Positions 17,644-26,108 of a stretch of 64,000 bases of DNA are shown one piece after another. The stretch spans positions 124,001-188,000 of the forward strand of contig NZ_PJIP01000003.1 of the NCBI RefSeq assembly GCF_002929375.1, read 5' to 3'. Each line of letters starts with the position of its first letter. Within the stretch, counting starts at the first letter, position 1. Source of the DNA: Arthrobacter sp. DWC3. GTDB lineage: Bacteria > Actinomycetota > Actinomycetes > Actinomycetales > Micrococcaceae. The translations under genes and the position numbers were made by a program. The notes below the pieces were generated by a model. It was not told the DNA's origin. It worked only from the letters and a program-made list of their open reading frames with translations, and did not search any database.

Positions 17644-18275
17644 GCGGGGCCGTCCGGGGTTCGGACGGACGCCTGCGCTGCGGCTGGGCCGTCGCGAGCG
17701 AGGACTACGAGCGGTACCACGACGAGGAATGGGGCAGGTCCGTCGAGGGCGAGGCCGCGCTCTTCGAGCGGCTGAGCCTCGAGGCCTTCCAGTCCGGGCT
17801 GAGCTGGATCACGATCCTGCGCAAACGTGACGCCTTCCGCCGTGCCTTCGCCGGCTTCGATCCGGAGACGGTCGCCGCGTTCGGCCCCGACGACGTCGAA
17901 CGGCTCCTGGCGGACCCGGGGATCGTGCGGAACCGGCAGAAGGTCGACGCCACGATCGCCAACGCGCGGGCCCTGCTCGCCCTGCCGACGGGGACCTCCC
18001 TCGCATCCGTCCTCGAGAGCCACCGTCCGGCGCCGCGTCCGGCACCCGCCGACCTCGGGGAGGTCCCGGCCATCACGCCCGAGAGCACCGCCCTGGCGCG
18101 CGAGCTGAAGCGGCTGGGCTTCCGATTCGTCGGCCCCACGACGGCGTACGCGATGCTGCAGGCCACGGGCTACGTGGACGATCACCTCCGCGACTGCTGG
18201 GTCCGGTCCGACCGCGACGCGCCGACGACGGTCGGCCGCCCTGCGCCGAGGACGACCGACGGCGCACCCCCGTGA
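17637..18275 (+). CDS. tag: DNA-3-methyladenine glycosylase I
   Basis: A 212-residue base-excision enzyme removing 3-methyladenine. Signature features are RCGWAVASEDYERYHDEEWG at the start (one zinc cysteine and the YHDxEWG motif), SLEAFQSGLSWITILRKR (catalytic Glu region), FRFVGPTTAYAMLQATGYVDDH and the closing RDCW (zinc ligands). Start ATG 17637 overlaps the upstream stop; GTG 17640 is an alternative one codon later. Its own stop overlaps the glycosyltransferase start (GTGA). About 15 extra residues after the family core are Pro/Thr-rich. Confidence 0.94.
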   Translation: MVSGAVRGSDGRLRCGWAVASEDYERYHDEEWGRSVEGEAALFERLSLEAFQSGLSWITILRKRDAFRRAFAGFDPETVAAFGPDDVERLLADPGIVRNRQKVDATIANARALLALPTGTSLASVLESHRPAPRPAPADLGEVPAITPESTALARELKRLGFRFVGPTTAYAMLQATGYVDDHLRDCWVRSDRDAPTTVGRPAPRTTDGAPP

Positions 18276-19510
18276 GCCGCACCGGCGCAGCCCGGGCCCG
18301 CCGGACGCCGGCCTACGGGTTCCCCTCCGCCGTGGCGTCCAGGCTGTCCGCCCTGCACTGGTCGGTGCAGGTGCTCGCGGTCTTCCTGGTGGGCCGCCTG
18401 GTCTCCACCGCGATCCTCCTGCTCGCCGCGGCACGCCAGGGCCCGAGCCCGTGGTCCGGTGCGGCCCCCGGGTACGGCACGTTCGTCAACTACTGGGACA
18501 GCGGCTGGTACGAGCGCATCTTCACCGAGGGCTACCCGTCCGACCTGCCCCGGGACGCTGCGGGCGTGGTCAGCCACAACCAATGGGCGTTCTACCCCCT
18601 CTTCCCGGGGATGGTCCGGCTGCTCGACGCGGGCACCGGCCTCGGCTGGGGGGTCCTCGCGCCCGTGGTCGCGGTTGCGGCCGCGGCGGGGGCCTCGCTC
18701 GTCGTCTACCGACTGTTCCGGCTACGGACCGACCACCGGACGGCGCTCGCGGGGGTCGCCGTCGTGTCCTTCGCCCCCGTGGCGGCGATCCTGCAGGTGC
18801 CGTACGCGGAGTCGCTGCACCTGCTGCTCCTCGCCACCGCGCTCCACCTGGTGGCGACCGGCCGCTACTACGCGGCGATGCCCGTCGTGGTGCTGATGTG
18901 TCTGGCACGTCCCGCGGGGGTGCCGTTCGCCATCGCGGTGGGCATCCTGTTCGTCTCGGCCCTCTGGTCCACCCGGCGCCCCGGGGCGGACCCGGCGCGC
19001 GGGCGGTCGGTCCTTCCCCTCTTCCTGCTGGGCGTGGTCTCGTCCCTGGCTGCCGTGGCCTGGCCGGGGATCGCCTGGGCGGTCACGGGGCAGCGCGACG
19101 CCTACGTGGCCACCGAGACGGCCTGGCGCGGTGAGCCGCTCGCCCCGTTCGTCCCGTGGATCGACGCGCCCGCCGCGGTGCTCGGTCCGGAGGCGGCAGC
19201 CCTGGTGGTCGTGGCCCTCGTGCTCGGGGTCGTCGCGGTCTCCCTGACCCCGGCGGTGCGCTCCATCGGGCTGGTGGCCGGTGCCTGGTGCGTCGGGTAC
19301 CTGCTGTACCTCGCGGCCTTCTGGGATCCGCAGTCCAGTACGTGGCGCATCCTGACGCCGCTGTTCCCGCTCGCGCTCGCCGTCGCGACCGTGGGGCGGG
19401 GCCGCATCCTCTGGGTGCTGCTGCCGGTGTCCGTGGTGCTCCAGTTCCTCTGGGTTGACCGGCTGTGGGGCTGGACGCCCACCGGCCCGGACGGGGATTA
19501 TCCACCCTGA
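18272..19510 (+). CDS. PIG-V-like integral membrane glycosyltransferase
   Basis: A 412-residue polytopic protein with about nine membrane segments. The first extracytoplasmic loop carries NYWDSGWYERIFTEGYP and NQWAFYPLFPGM, typical of GT-C mannosyltransferases of the PIG-V type, where an acidic residue after the first membrane segment is essential. PYAESLHLLLLA and LARPAGVPFAIA are further family-like stretches. It would use a polyprenyl-phosphate sugar donor on the outer face of the membrane, perhaps in glycolipid or wall polymer mannosylation; the acceptor is unknown. Its GTG overlaps the tag stop by 4 nt. Confidence 0.82.
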   Translation: MSRTGAARARRTPAYGFPSAVASRLSALHWSVQVLAVFLVGRLVSTAILLLAAARQGPSPWSGAAPGYGTFVNYWDSGWYERIFTEGYPSDLPRDAAGVVSHNQWAFYPLFPGMVRLLDAGTGLGWGVLAPVVAVAAAAGASLVVYRLFRLRTDHRTALAGVAVVSFAPVAAILQVPYAESLHLLLLATALHLVATGRYYAAMPVVVLMCLARPAGVPFAIAVGILFVSALWSTRRPGADPARGRSVLPLFLLGVVSSLAAVAWPGIAWAVTGQRDAYVATETAWRGEPLAPFVPWIDAPAAVLGPEAAALVVVALVLGVVAVSLTPAVRSIGLVAGAWCVGYLLYLAAFWDPQSSTWRILTPLFPLALAVATVGRGRILWVLLPVSVVLQFLWVDRLWGWTPTGPDGDYPP

Positions 19511-19524
19511 GTGTGATCCACGCC

Positions 19525-19544
19525 GCACCTGAATTAGCAGGTGC
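19525..19544 (+). terminator. Weak hairpin after the glycosyltransferase gene
   Basis: 7-bp arms (19525-19531 and 19538-19544) with a 6-nt AT-rich loop, 15 nt downstream of the stop codon. It may end the DivIVA-tag-glycosyltransferase unit. Confidence 0.45.
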
Positions 19545-19673
19545 AGCCCTTGTGCTGAATAATGATGGTGATGACGTGCACCGCCGGACCTTTCACCGGG
19601 CGCCGGAGCGGGGCACTGTTTACTGTCGCGCTACCGCGGGTTGCGGTCGCGCCCTGTTGAAAGGGACACCCCC

Positions 19674-19841
19674 ATGGCTGCCATGAAACCGCGAACCGGC
19701 GATGGACCGATGGAAGTCACCAAGGAGGGGCGCAGCCTCATCATGCGGGTGCCGATCGACGGCGGTGGCCGCCTCGTCGTCGAGTTGAACGCCGAAGAGG
19801 CGGGCAAGCTCAAGGACTGCCTGCTCACCGCCACGAACTAG
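19674..19841 (+). CDS. DUF3117 family protein
   Basis: A 55-residue protein, MAAMKPRTGDGPMEVTKEG then LIMRVPIDGGGRLVVELNAEEAGKL, matching the DUF3117 family found almost throughout actinobacteria at this chromosomal place. It is likely a small all-beta fold with a short C-terminal helix. Start ATG 19674 has AAAGGG 8-9 nt upstream. It ends 6 nt before the convergent methyltransferase gene. No function is known for the family. Confidence 0.93.
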   Translation: MAAMKPRTGDGPMEVTKEGRSLIMRVPIDGGGRLVVELNAEEAGKLKDCLLTATN

Positions 19842-19847
19842 GCGCGC

Positions 19848-20486
19848 TCAGGCGCGCTGCTTGACCGCCAGAAGGAGTCCGGTGCCGGTCGGCAGGAGAG
19901 CCGACACGAGTGCCTCGTTCTCCCGGATGGTCTTCCCGATCTGACGCAGCGTGTTGGTCGACTGCTCGCGCACGGCCGGTTCCGCCACCCGGTCCTGGTC
20001 CAGCGCGTCGTTGACGATCAGGATGCCGCCGTCCTTCAGCAGGCGCGTGGCCTGTTCGACGTACGCGGGGAGTCCCGGCTTGTCGGCATCGATGAACACG
20101 AGGTCGTAGGCCCGGTCCGTGAGCCGCGGCAGCACGTCCGCGGCACGGCCGGAGATGGTCCGCGTGCGGTTCGAGGGGATCCCCGCCTCCGCGTACGCCT
20201 CACGTGCCGCGCGCAGGTGGTCGACGTCGGAGTCGATGGTCGTCAATACGGCGTTCCGGCCGAGCCCTCGCAGCAGGCACACGCCCGAGACCCCTGCGCC
20301 GGCGCCGACCTCCACGGCGGTGGTGGCCTTCGAGGCGGCCGCGAGCACGGTGAGGGCTGCGCCGACCGCGGGCGTCACGGGTGCCACGCCCAACTCGTGG
20401 GATCGGTCGCGTGCCCGGAGCAGGACGTCGTCCTCGTCCGGGAGTCCTTCCGTGTAGGACCAGCTGCTGTGTTTGTCGGCGGCCAT
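19848..20486 (-). CDS. SAM-dependent O-methyltransferase
   Basis: A 212-residue class I methyltransferase of the COMT/Rv1220c group. The SAM site is VEVGAGAGVSGVCLLRGL, the acidic ribose contact TTIDSD, and the metal-binding pattern FIDADKPGLPAYV and VNDALDQDRV is that of divalent-cation-dependent catechol-type O-methyltransferases. In mycobacteria the same gene lies divergent from sigE, as here. The methyl acceptor is unknown. Start ATG 20486 with GGAC 7 nt upstream is the only good choice. Confidence 0.9.
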   Translation of the reverse strand: MAADKHSSWSYTEGLPDEDDVLLRARDRSHELGVAPVTPAVGAALTVLAAASKATTAVEVGAGAGVSGVCLLRGLGRNAVLTTIDSDVDHLRAAREAYAEAGIPSNRTRTISGRAADVLPRLTDRAYDLVFIDADKPGLPAYVEQATRLLKDGGILIVNDALDQDRVAEPAVREQSTNTLRQIGKTIRENEALVSALLPTGTGLLLAVKQRA

Positions 20487-20792
20487 GGGCGTCCGTTCTG
20501 TCGTTCGCGGGAAGTGGTGCGGGCCGGCGGGAGCCCCGCGTCAACACTACTGTGCGGGGCGCCACTCCTTCCATGCGGACGCTCCCGAGGGGGAGCGGGA
20601 GGGTAGCTCATCCGACCGATGGGGGCGTGGCGCAACACGCGCGGTGCTGCCAGCTTGTTCCCAGCTTCGTGGGAAAGACTTTCGGTTCGGGACATCCGGC
20701 ATGAGTGCAGTCCCGAATCCCCCGTACCACGGCTCATGCCTCCCAGCAAGAGCAGGGGCCGGTCCGGGATCCGCGGCGAGAAGGGGTACATG
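20487..20792. promoter_or_regulatory. Divergent regulatory region of the O-methyltransferase and sigE
   Basis: 306 nt without a credible gene. It contains a 6-bp-arm palindrome, TTCCCA-GCTTCG-TGGGAA (20658-20675), followed by TTCGGTTCGGGACATCC, which could belong to the sigE promoter. No -10/-35 pair can be assigned confidently. An open frame reaching back to 20619 is in frame with sigE but has no ribosome binding site. Confidence 0.45.
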
Positions 20793-21437
20793 ATGTCCAG
20801 CGTCAAGGCACGCGCTGCCGTGGAGGCGGTCTCCGAAGCGGACGCGCCCATCCTCGATGAGCACGGCGATCCGTGGGTGGCGCCGTCGTGGGAGGAGGTC
20901 GTCACCACGTACTCGCCGAAGGTCTACCGTCTGGCCTACCGGCTCACGGGCAACCGGTTCGACGCCGAGGACCTCACCCAGGAGGTCTTCGTGAGGGTCT
21001 TCCGGTCCCTCGCCAACTTCAAGCCCGGCACGCTGGACGGCTGGCTGCACCGCATCACCACGAACCTGTTCCTCGACCAGGCACGGCGCAAGACCCGCAT
21101 CCGCTTCGACGGACTCACGGAGGAGGCGGAGAGCCGCCTCCCCAGCAAGCACCCCGGCCCCGAGCGCAGCTTCGAGTTCAACAACCTCGACATCGACGTG
21201 CAGGCCGCCCTCGAGGAGCTGCCGCCGGACTTCCGTGCCGCCGTCGTGCTCTGCGACCTCGAAGGCCTCGCCTACGACGAGGTGGCACAGGTGCTGGGCG
21301 TGAAGCTCGGCACCGTCCGCTCCCGCATCCACCGCGGACGCACGATGCTGCGGGAGAAGCTCGCCCACCGCGATCCGCGCCGGTCCGGCGGGAACGGCGC
21401 CGCTCTCGGAGTCCCGCGGATCGCCGGCCTGGGCTAG
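20793..21437 (+). CDS. sigE: ECF RNA polymerase sigma factor SigE
   Basis: A 214-residue ECF sigma factor for envelope and oxidative stress. Region 2 is [31 protein letters not shown] with [14 protein letters not shown]; region 4 is [45 protein letters not shown], with the helix-turn-helix at its end. An N-terminal 40-residue extension ([19 protein letters not shown]) is typical of actinobacterial SigE. AAGGGG lies 6 nt before ATG 20793 (3 nt before the adjacent ATG 20790), so I chose 20793. The anti-sigma gene follows 5 nt after the stop, and tatB comes next. Confidence 0.94.
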   Translation: MSSVKARAAVEAVSEADAPILDEHGDPWVAPSWEEVVTTYSPKVYRLAYRLTGNRFDAEDLTQEVFVRVFRSLANFKPGTLDGWLHRITTNLFLDQARRKTRIRFDGLTEEAESRLPSKHPGPERSFEFNNLDIDVQAALEELPPDFRAAVVLCDLEGLAYDEVAQVLGVKLGTVRSRIHRGRTMLREKLAHRDPRRSGGNGAALGVPRIAGLG

Positions 21438-21442
21438 CACCG

Positions 21443-22429
21443 ATGCTTCATCCCCATCGTCGGCTCCAGGACCTCGTGGACGGCGAGTTGTCCGATCGGC
21501 GCCGCATCGCCGTGGAACGGCACGTCTCGCGCTGCGCGTCGTGCGCAGCGGCGGTCGCGCGCCTCCGGGGCCTCAAGAGTGCCCTGCTGGGCCTGCGGAG
21601 CCCCTCACCGGACCCGGAGTTCCAGCAGCGACTCCTCTCGCCCGTCCTCGACACCGCGGCGCGCACGGGTGGTGTGCGCGCGGGCCGGCATGAGGCGCGT
21701 ACCGGTTCCAGCGCGGCCTTCGTCCGCGCACACCACGAGCACACGGCGCCGCGACGCCGCCACCGGACGCTCCTCCTGGCGGGCAGCTCCGCCGTCGTCG
21801 CCACCACGGTCCTCGCCGGCGCGTACGTGGTCGGCTCCGAGACCGGTCCCGTGCCGCCCGCAGACGCCCAGGGCTCCACCGCGCTGCGCGCCGGCTGGGA
21901 CTCCGTGGCGCCGCGCACCCCCACGTACCTCGACACGGGCCAGCTGGAGACGCTGCGGGCCGGCGGCTGGTACTGCCCGGAGCTCGAGTCGCTCGGCTTC
22001 ACGCTGCAGAGCGCCGAGGGCATCACGGTCGGCGGCAGGCCCACCCTCGAGCTGGTCCTCGAGAACGACGGCGCCACGGTCACCGTCTACGAACAGCGGA
22101 AGGTCGGCGACGCCGGGAGCGTCGCCGAGCCACCCCTGAACGCCGTCACCGGCAGCGCCGTGACCACGGACGGGTTCGAGCACGTCGGCGGCGCCGACCG
22201 CGACATCTGGGTGCGCTCCGGTGAACCGTGGCAGGTGGTCCTCGACAGCCCCACGGTCACGTACACCGTGGTCTCGGACCTGCCCGCGGCCGCGATGCCG
22301 CAGACCCTCAACCAGCTCGTCGCCACCGAGCACGCCCAGCTGTCGCTGGCACCCCAGGGCCAGGACGATTCGATGATGGAGCGGATCATCCGCGGCCTCT
22401 CCCGGATCACGCACCCCGCGGGCGGCTAG
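21443..22429 (+). CDS. Anti-sigma factor with zinc finger and extracytoplasmic domain
   Basis: A 328-residue membrane protein. Residues 1-50 hold the zinc-associated anti-sigma motif HVSRCASC (H27, C31, C34), preceded by DLVDGELSDRRR. A membrane helix is at about 112-130 (LLLAGSSAVVATTVLAGAYVVG). The outer domain of about 190 residues (GGWYCPELESLGF, TLELVLENDGATVTVYEQ, VTYTVVSDLP) resembles sensor domains of the RseA/MucB kind. It should hold SigE at the membrane until stress. In mycobacteria a HtrA protease gene follows the anti-sigma gene; here tatB is next. The start ATG 21443 follows the sigE stop by 5 nt. Confidence 0.85.
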   Translation: MLHPHRRLQDLVDGELSDRRRIAVERHVSRCASCAAAVARLRGLKSALLGLRSPSPDPEFQQRLLSPVLDTAARTGGVRAGRHEARTGSSAAFVRAHHEHTAPRRRHRTLLLAGSSAVVATTVLAGAYVVGSETGPVPPADAQGSTALRAGWDSVAPRTPTYLDTGQLETLRAGGWYCPELESLGFTLQSAEGITVGGRPTLELVLENDGATVTVYEQRKVGDAGSVAEPPLNAVTGSAVTTDGFEHVGGADRDIWVRSGEPWQVVLDSPTVTYTVVSDLPAAAMPQTLNQLVATEHAQLSLAPQGQDDSMMERIIRGLSRITHPAGG

Positions 22430-22538
22430 GTAGCCGCCGGGCGACGCGGAGATGAACCTTCGACGGACCCCGGTCCCCGGGTGTCCAGGGGGCACCGGTG
22501 AATGTGTTCGGCGGAAGCCGGGAAGGTAGTCTTTTCAC

Positions 22539-22952
22539 GTGTTGGGAATCAACGGCCTCGAACTCGTGGTCCTGGCGATCATCGCCGTCGTGGTGCTCGG
22601 CCCGGAGCGCCTTCCGGAGTACGCCGCCCAGCTCGCGCGGCTCGTCAAGGGACTGCGGCGCATGGCGACCGGAGCGCGCGAGCAGCTGCGCGAGGAAGTG
22701 GGCCCGGAGCTCGACGAGGTGGACTGGCGCAAGCTCGACCCCCGCCAGTACGATCCCCGCCGCATCATCAAGGAAGCCCTCCTCGACGACATCGAGGACG
22801 TCTTCAAGCCCGTCAGCCCCAATGCGCCGAAGCCCGTCGCCGCCGCTCCTGCGGCCGCTGCTGTGGCGGCCACCCGCGCCCCCGCGCCGATGCCGATCGG
22901 CCCCCGGCTGGAAACGGGCAACCCCGCACCCTACGACCGCGAAGCCACCTAG
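22539..22952 (+). CDS. tatB: Twin-arginine translocase subunit TatB
   Basis: A 137-residue protein with the TatA/B fold: a short N-terminal membrane helix (ELVVLAIIAVVVLGP, with the Glu-Leu and Gly-Pro hinge ending it), an amphipathic helix (RLPEYAAQLARLVKGLRRMA), a longer acidic helical part (REEVGPELDEVDW) and an Ala/Pro-rich tail. The leading glutamate (NGLELVV) and length favour TatB over TatA. It takes part in export of folded proteins. GTG 22539 sits 6 nt after TAGTCT. Position after sigE and its anti-sigma gene is conserved in actinobacteria. Confidence 0.88.
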   Translation: MLGINGLELVVLAIIAVVVLGPERLPEYAAQLARLVKGLRRMATGAREQLREEVGPELDEVDWRKLDPRQYDPRRIIKEALLDDIEDVFKPVSPNAPKPVAAAPAAAAVAATRAPAPMPIGPRLETGNPAPYDREAT

Positions 22953-22981
22953 GCAGGTCGACGCCGGCCGGTCGAGGCCCT

Positions 22982-24112
22982 TCAGCGCACGCTGACGGGG
23001 AGCTTCAGGCCCTCCAGGCCACGCGGACGGCGCGCGAGCGCGGACGCGATCCTCGTCAGCTCCTCCCGTGCCCTCGAGTCGCCGCTGCCCAGCACGAGGG
23101 GGACGCCGGCGTCGCCGCCCTCCCTGAGCGACACGTCCAGCGGGATGCTGCCGAGCAGCGCGATGTCGGTGTCGAGCGTCGCCGAGAGGCGCGCGGCGAC
23201 GGTGCTCCCGCCGCCCGCGCCGAAGAGTTCGAGCCGCCCACCGTCGGGCAGTTCGAGCCACGACATGTTCTCGATCACCCCTGCCACGCGCTGCCCGGTC
23301 TGGGCGGCCATGGCGCCGGCCCGTTCGGCGACGTCTGCGGCAGCGCTCTGCGGTGTCGTGACCACCAGGAGTTCGGAGGCGGGCAGCAGCTGTGCCACGG
23401 AGATGGCGATGTCGCCGGTCCCGGGGGGCAGGTCGAGGAACAGGACGTCCAGGTCGCCGAAGTAGACGTCGGTGAGGAACTGTTCGAGCGCCCGGTGCAG
23501 CATAGGCCCGCGCCAGGAGACGGGCTGGTTGCCCTCCACGAACATGCCGATCGAGATGACCTTCACGCCGTGCGCCACGGGCGGCAGGATCAGCTCGTCC
23601 ACGCGCGTGGGCTGCTGCGTGATGCCCATGAGGGCGGGGACGGAGAAGCCGTGGACGTCCGCGTCCACGATGCCCACGCGGAGCCCCTGGGAGGCCATGG
23701 CAGCGGCCAGGTTCACCGTCACGCTGGACTTCCCCACGCCGCCCTTGCCGCTGGCGACGGCGTACACGCGCGCGAGCGACGACGGCTCGTTGAAGGGGAT
23801 GCCCCGCCGCCCGCCTGCACCCTTCAGCCGCTCCTTCAGGTCATCGCGCTGCGCCTGGTCCATGACGCCGAGCTCCACCTCGACGCGCTCCACGCCGTCG
23901 ACGCCCGAGAGTGCGGCCTCGGTGTCGGCCGTGATGGTGTCGCGGAGCGGGCATCCGGCGATGGTCAGCAGCACGCGGACACGGACGGTCCCGCCGTCGA
24001 CGGTCACGGACTCGAGCATCCCGAGCTCGTCGATGGGTCGGCGCAGCTCCGGGTCGATCACCGTGGAGAGGGCCGCGCGGACGGCAGCGTGGGCCGGCAG
24101 GTCGCCGCTCAC
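22982..24112 (-). CDS. mrp: Mrp/ApbC-type iron-sulfur cluster carrier ATPase
   Basis: A 376-residue P-loop protein of the Mrp/NBP35 family thought to load or carry Fe-S clusters. An N-terminal MIP18-like domain (VIDPELRRPIDELGM, TIAGCPLRDTI) is followed by the deviant Walker A SGKGGVGKSS at 121-130, VDADVHGFSVPALMG and LDLPPGTGD. Where many members have a CxxC after NMS, this one reads NMSWLELPDGG without cysteines, a pattern I also associate with mycobacterial Mrp. The GTG start overlaps the stop of the DUF1003 gene (GTGA), so the two are coupled. The gene is convergent with tatB. Confidence 0.92.
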   Translation of the reverse strand: MSGDLPAHAAVRAALSTVIDPELRRPIDELGMLESVTVDGGTVRVRVLLTIAGCPLRDTITADTEAALSGVDGVERVEVELGVMDQAQRDDLKERLKGAGGRRGIPFNEPSSLARVYAVASGKGGVGKSSVTVNLAAAMASQGLRVGIVDADVHGFSVPALMGITQQPTRVDELILPPVAHGVKVISIGMFVEGNQPVSWRGPMLHRALEQFLTDVYFGDLDVLFLDLPPGTGDIAISVAQLLPASELLVVTTPQSAAADVAERAGAMAAQTGQRVAGVIENMSWLELPDGGRLELFGAGGGSTVAARLSATLDTDIALLGSIPLDVSLREGGDAGVPLVLGSGDSRAREELTRIASALARRPRGLEGLKLPVSVR

Positions 24113-24708
24113 CGGGTGGGTTTCCTCCCGGCGGGCTGCACCTTCGGCAGCGTCACGGTGTTGTCGGACGGCTTGCGGGGTTTCCGTTTCTGCAGAACCA
24201 GTTCCTGGCCATCGGTCGTCTCGAGCAGCTCCTCGAGGATGGAGCGCAGCTCGGATCGCACGTAGTCGCGCGTCGCCACCTCACGCAGGGCGATGCGTAG
24301 GTCCGCGATCTCCCGCGTCAGGTACTCGGTGTCGGAGAGGTTCCGTTCGGCGCGCTGGCGGTCCTCACGCATGGAAACGCGGTCGCGGTCGTCCTGGCGG
24401 TTCTGCGCGAGCAGCAGCAGGGGTGCGGCGTAGGATGCCTGCAGGGAGAGCATCAGGGTCAGTGCCGTGAACCCGAGTGCCGCGCTGTCGAAGCGCATAT
24501 TCTCCGGAGCGATGGTGTTCCACGTCAGCCAGACCACGACGAAGACCGTCATGTAGAAGAGGAACTGCGGCGTGCCCATGAAACGGGCGATGTTCTCCGT
24601 GCCGCTGCCAAAGCGGTCCGGGTTCGGTCGCAGGCGCGGAAGGATGCGCTTGCGCGCCTCGCGGGGGGTGTCCAGCCCACTCGAAGTGGATCTCGTCCTC
24701 TCAGCCAC
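24109..24708 (-). CDS. DUF1003 membrane protein
   Basis: A 199-residue protein with a conserved DRFGSGTENIARFMGTPQFLFYMT entry, two membrane segments at about 50-67 and 76-95 (VFVVVWLTWNTIAP, LGFTALTLMLSLQASYAAPLLLLAQNRQDDRDR) and a cytoplasmic charged coiled coil (REDRQRAERNLSDTEYLTREIADLRIALREV). That is the DUF1003 pattern. Function is unknown. I prefer GTG 24708, with GAGGTGA 5 nt upstream, over GTG 24717, where the ribosome binding site would overlap the start. It overlaps the end of the CBS-domain gene and is coupled to mrp. Confidence 0.85.
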   Translation of the reverse strand: MAERTRSTSSGLDTPREARKRILPRLRPNPDRFGSGTENIARFMGTPQFLFYMTVFVVVWLTWNTIAPENMRFDSAALGFTALTLMLSLQASYAAPLLLLAQNRQDDRDRVSMREDRQRAERNLSDTEYLTREIADLRIALREVATRDYVRSELRSILEELLETTDGQELVLQKRKPRKPSDNTVTLPKVQPAGRKPTR

Positions 24709-25984
24709 GGCGATCACCTCGTTTCGGTCCGGTTGTGTCGTCCTGAGCCCGCCAGTCGTCGGGCAGCAGGTGGTCCAGCACGTCGTCGACCGTCACGGCG
24801 CCCACGAGGCGCCCCTCGGTGTTGACGACGGGCAGGGAGTTCAGGTTGTACGTCGCGAGGATCCGCGACACCTCGCTCACGTCGGCCTGATCCCCGACGG
24901 CCTCGAGGTCGGTGTCGATGATGTTGCCGAGCGGTTCCGGCGGCGGATAGCGCAGGAGCTGCTGGATGTGCACGACGCCGAGATACCGGCCCGTGGGTGT
25001 CTCGAGGGGCGGCCGGCACACGAAGATCGAGGAGGCGAGGGCGGGGGTCAGCTCCTCCCGCCGCACGTGGGCGAGGGCCTCGGCCACCGTGGCCTCCGGG
25101 GGGAGGATCACGGGCACGGTGGTCATGAGGGACCCCGCGGTGCCCTCCTCGTACTCGAGGAGGCGCCGCACGTCCTCGGCGTCGTCGGGCTCCATGAGCT
25201 GGAGCAGCTCCTCCTTCTGCGCGTCGGGCAGCTCGTTGAGGAGGTCCGCGGCGTCGTCGGGGTCCATCTCCTCCAGCACGTCGGCTGCGCGTTCACGCGT
25301 GAGGGACGTGAGGATCTGGACCTGGTCGTCGTCGGGCAGTTCCTGGAGGATGTCGGCGAGGCGGTCGTCCTGCAGCTCGCCCGCCACCTCGAGGCGCCGC
25401 TTGTCGTTCATCTCGTGCATCGCCTCGGCGAAGTCGGCGGCCTTGAGGTCGTCGTGCTGCGCGACGAACTGTGTGGCGCCCTGCGGCTCGTCCGTGCTGC
25501 CGTGGAAGGCGTCCAGCCAGTTGATGATGAGCCGCTCGCCGCCACGCCGCAGCCCGCGCAGGGGCGACGTCGCCCCACCGCGGCGCACGAACAGCTGGGA
25601 GACGTGCCAGTCGCCGGCGCGGTTGCGTTCCATCGCGATGTCCTCGACCACGGCGCTGCCGCTGCCGTCGCGCAGGGTGAGCCTGCGGTCGAAGAGCTCG
25701 GCGACTACGAGCATCTCGGCGCCGCGCTGCTCGAAGCGGCGGAGGTTCACCAGGCCCGTGCAGATGATCTGCGAGGGATCCATGGAGGTGATGCGCGTCA
25801 TCGGCACGAAGACGCGCTTCTTGCCGGGCACCTCCACCACGAGGCCCACCACCAGGGGGGCCTTGGCGGGTCCGCGGTCCAGCACCACGGCATCCCGCAG
25901 GCGGCCCAGGCGGTCACCGAGCGGGTCGAACACATCGAGGCCCAGCAGGCGGGCCACGAAGACGCGGGTGGGGTTGGTAGTCAC
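24701..25984 (-). CDS. Soluble MgtE_N / CBS-domain protein with N-terminal PRC barrel
   Basis: A 427-residue cytoplasmic protein. Residues about 8-90 look like a PRC-type barrel (VFVARLLGLDVFDPLGDRLGRLRDAVV), 180-285 are the MgtE N-terminal helical repeat domain (LADILQELPDDDQVQILTSL, ADVLEEMDPDDAADLLNELP) and 295-415 form a CBS pair (GSLMTTVPVILPPEATVAEAL, NSLPVVNTEGRLVGAVTVDDVLDHLLPDDW). The membrane domain of the magnesium channel MgtE is absent, so it cannot transport by itself; a sensor or regulatory role is more likely. GTG 25984 lies 6 nt after TAGCCT. First gene of a three-gene unit with DUF1003 and mrp, also found in mycobacteria. Confidence 0.85.
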   Translation of the reverse strand: MTTNPTRVFVARLLGLDVFDPLGDRLGRLRDAVVLDRGPAKAPLVVGLVVEVPGKKRVFVPMTRITSMDPSQIICTGLVNLRRFEQRGAEMLVVAELFDRRLTLRDGSGSAVVEDIAMERNRAGDWHVSQLFVRRGGATSPLRGLRRGGERLIINWLDAFHGSTDEPQGATQFVAQHDDLKAADFAEAMHEMNDKRRLEVAGELQDDRLADILQELPDDDQVQILTSLTRERAADVLEEMDPDDAADLLNELPDAQKEELLQLMEPDDAEDVRRLLEYEEGTAGSLMTTVPVILPPEATVAEALAHVRREELTPALASSIFVCRPPLETPTGRYLGVVHIQQLLRYPPPEPLGNIIDTDLEAVGDQADVSEVSRILATYNLNSLPVVNTEGRLVGAVTVDDVLDHLLPDDWRAQDDTTGPKRGDRRG

Positions 25985-26108
25985 AGCTCTAGGCTATCGG
26001 CCCGGAGGGACTCCTACGGCATCGCTCACGGGCGGTGAGCAGCCTCCCTGCAGCGCACTCCCGGGGGCCACCGGCGAACCCTCCCGCGGTCGCGGGCGTT
26101 AGGCAAGA

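Noticed and set aside
19511-19673. Possible small RNA or riboswitch before DUF3117
   Set aside because: Only a 7-bp hairpin at 19525-19544 is visible and no known aptamer pattern; better explained as the end of the upstream gene and the DUF3117 promoter.
24701-25984. Magnesium transporter MgtE
   Set aside because: The five-helix channel domain is missing; only the cytosolic MgtE_N and CBS parts are present.
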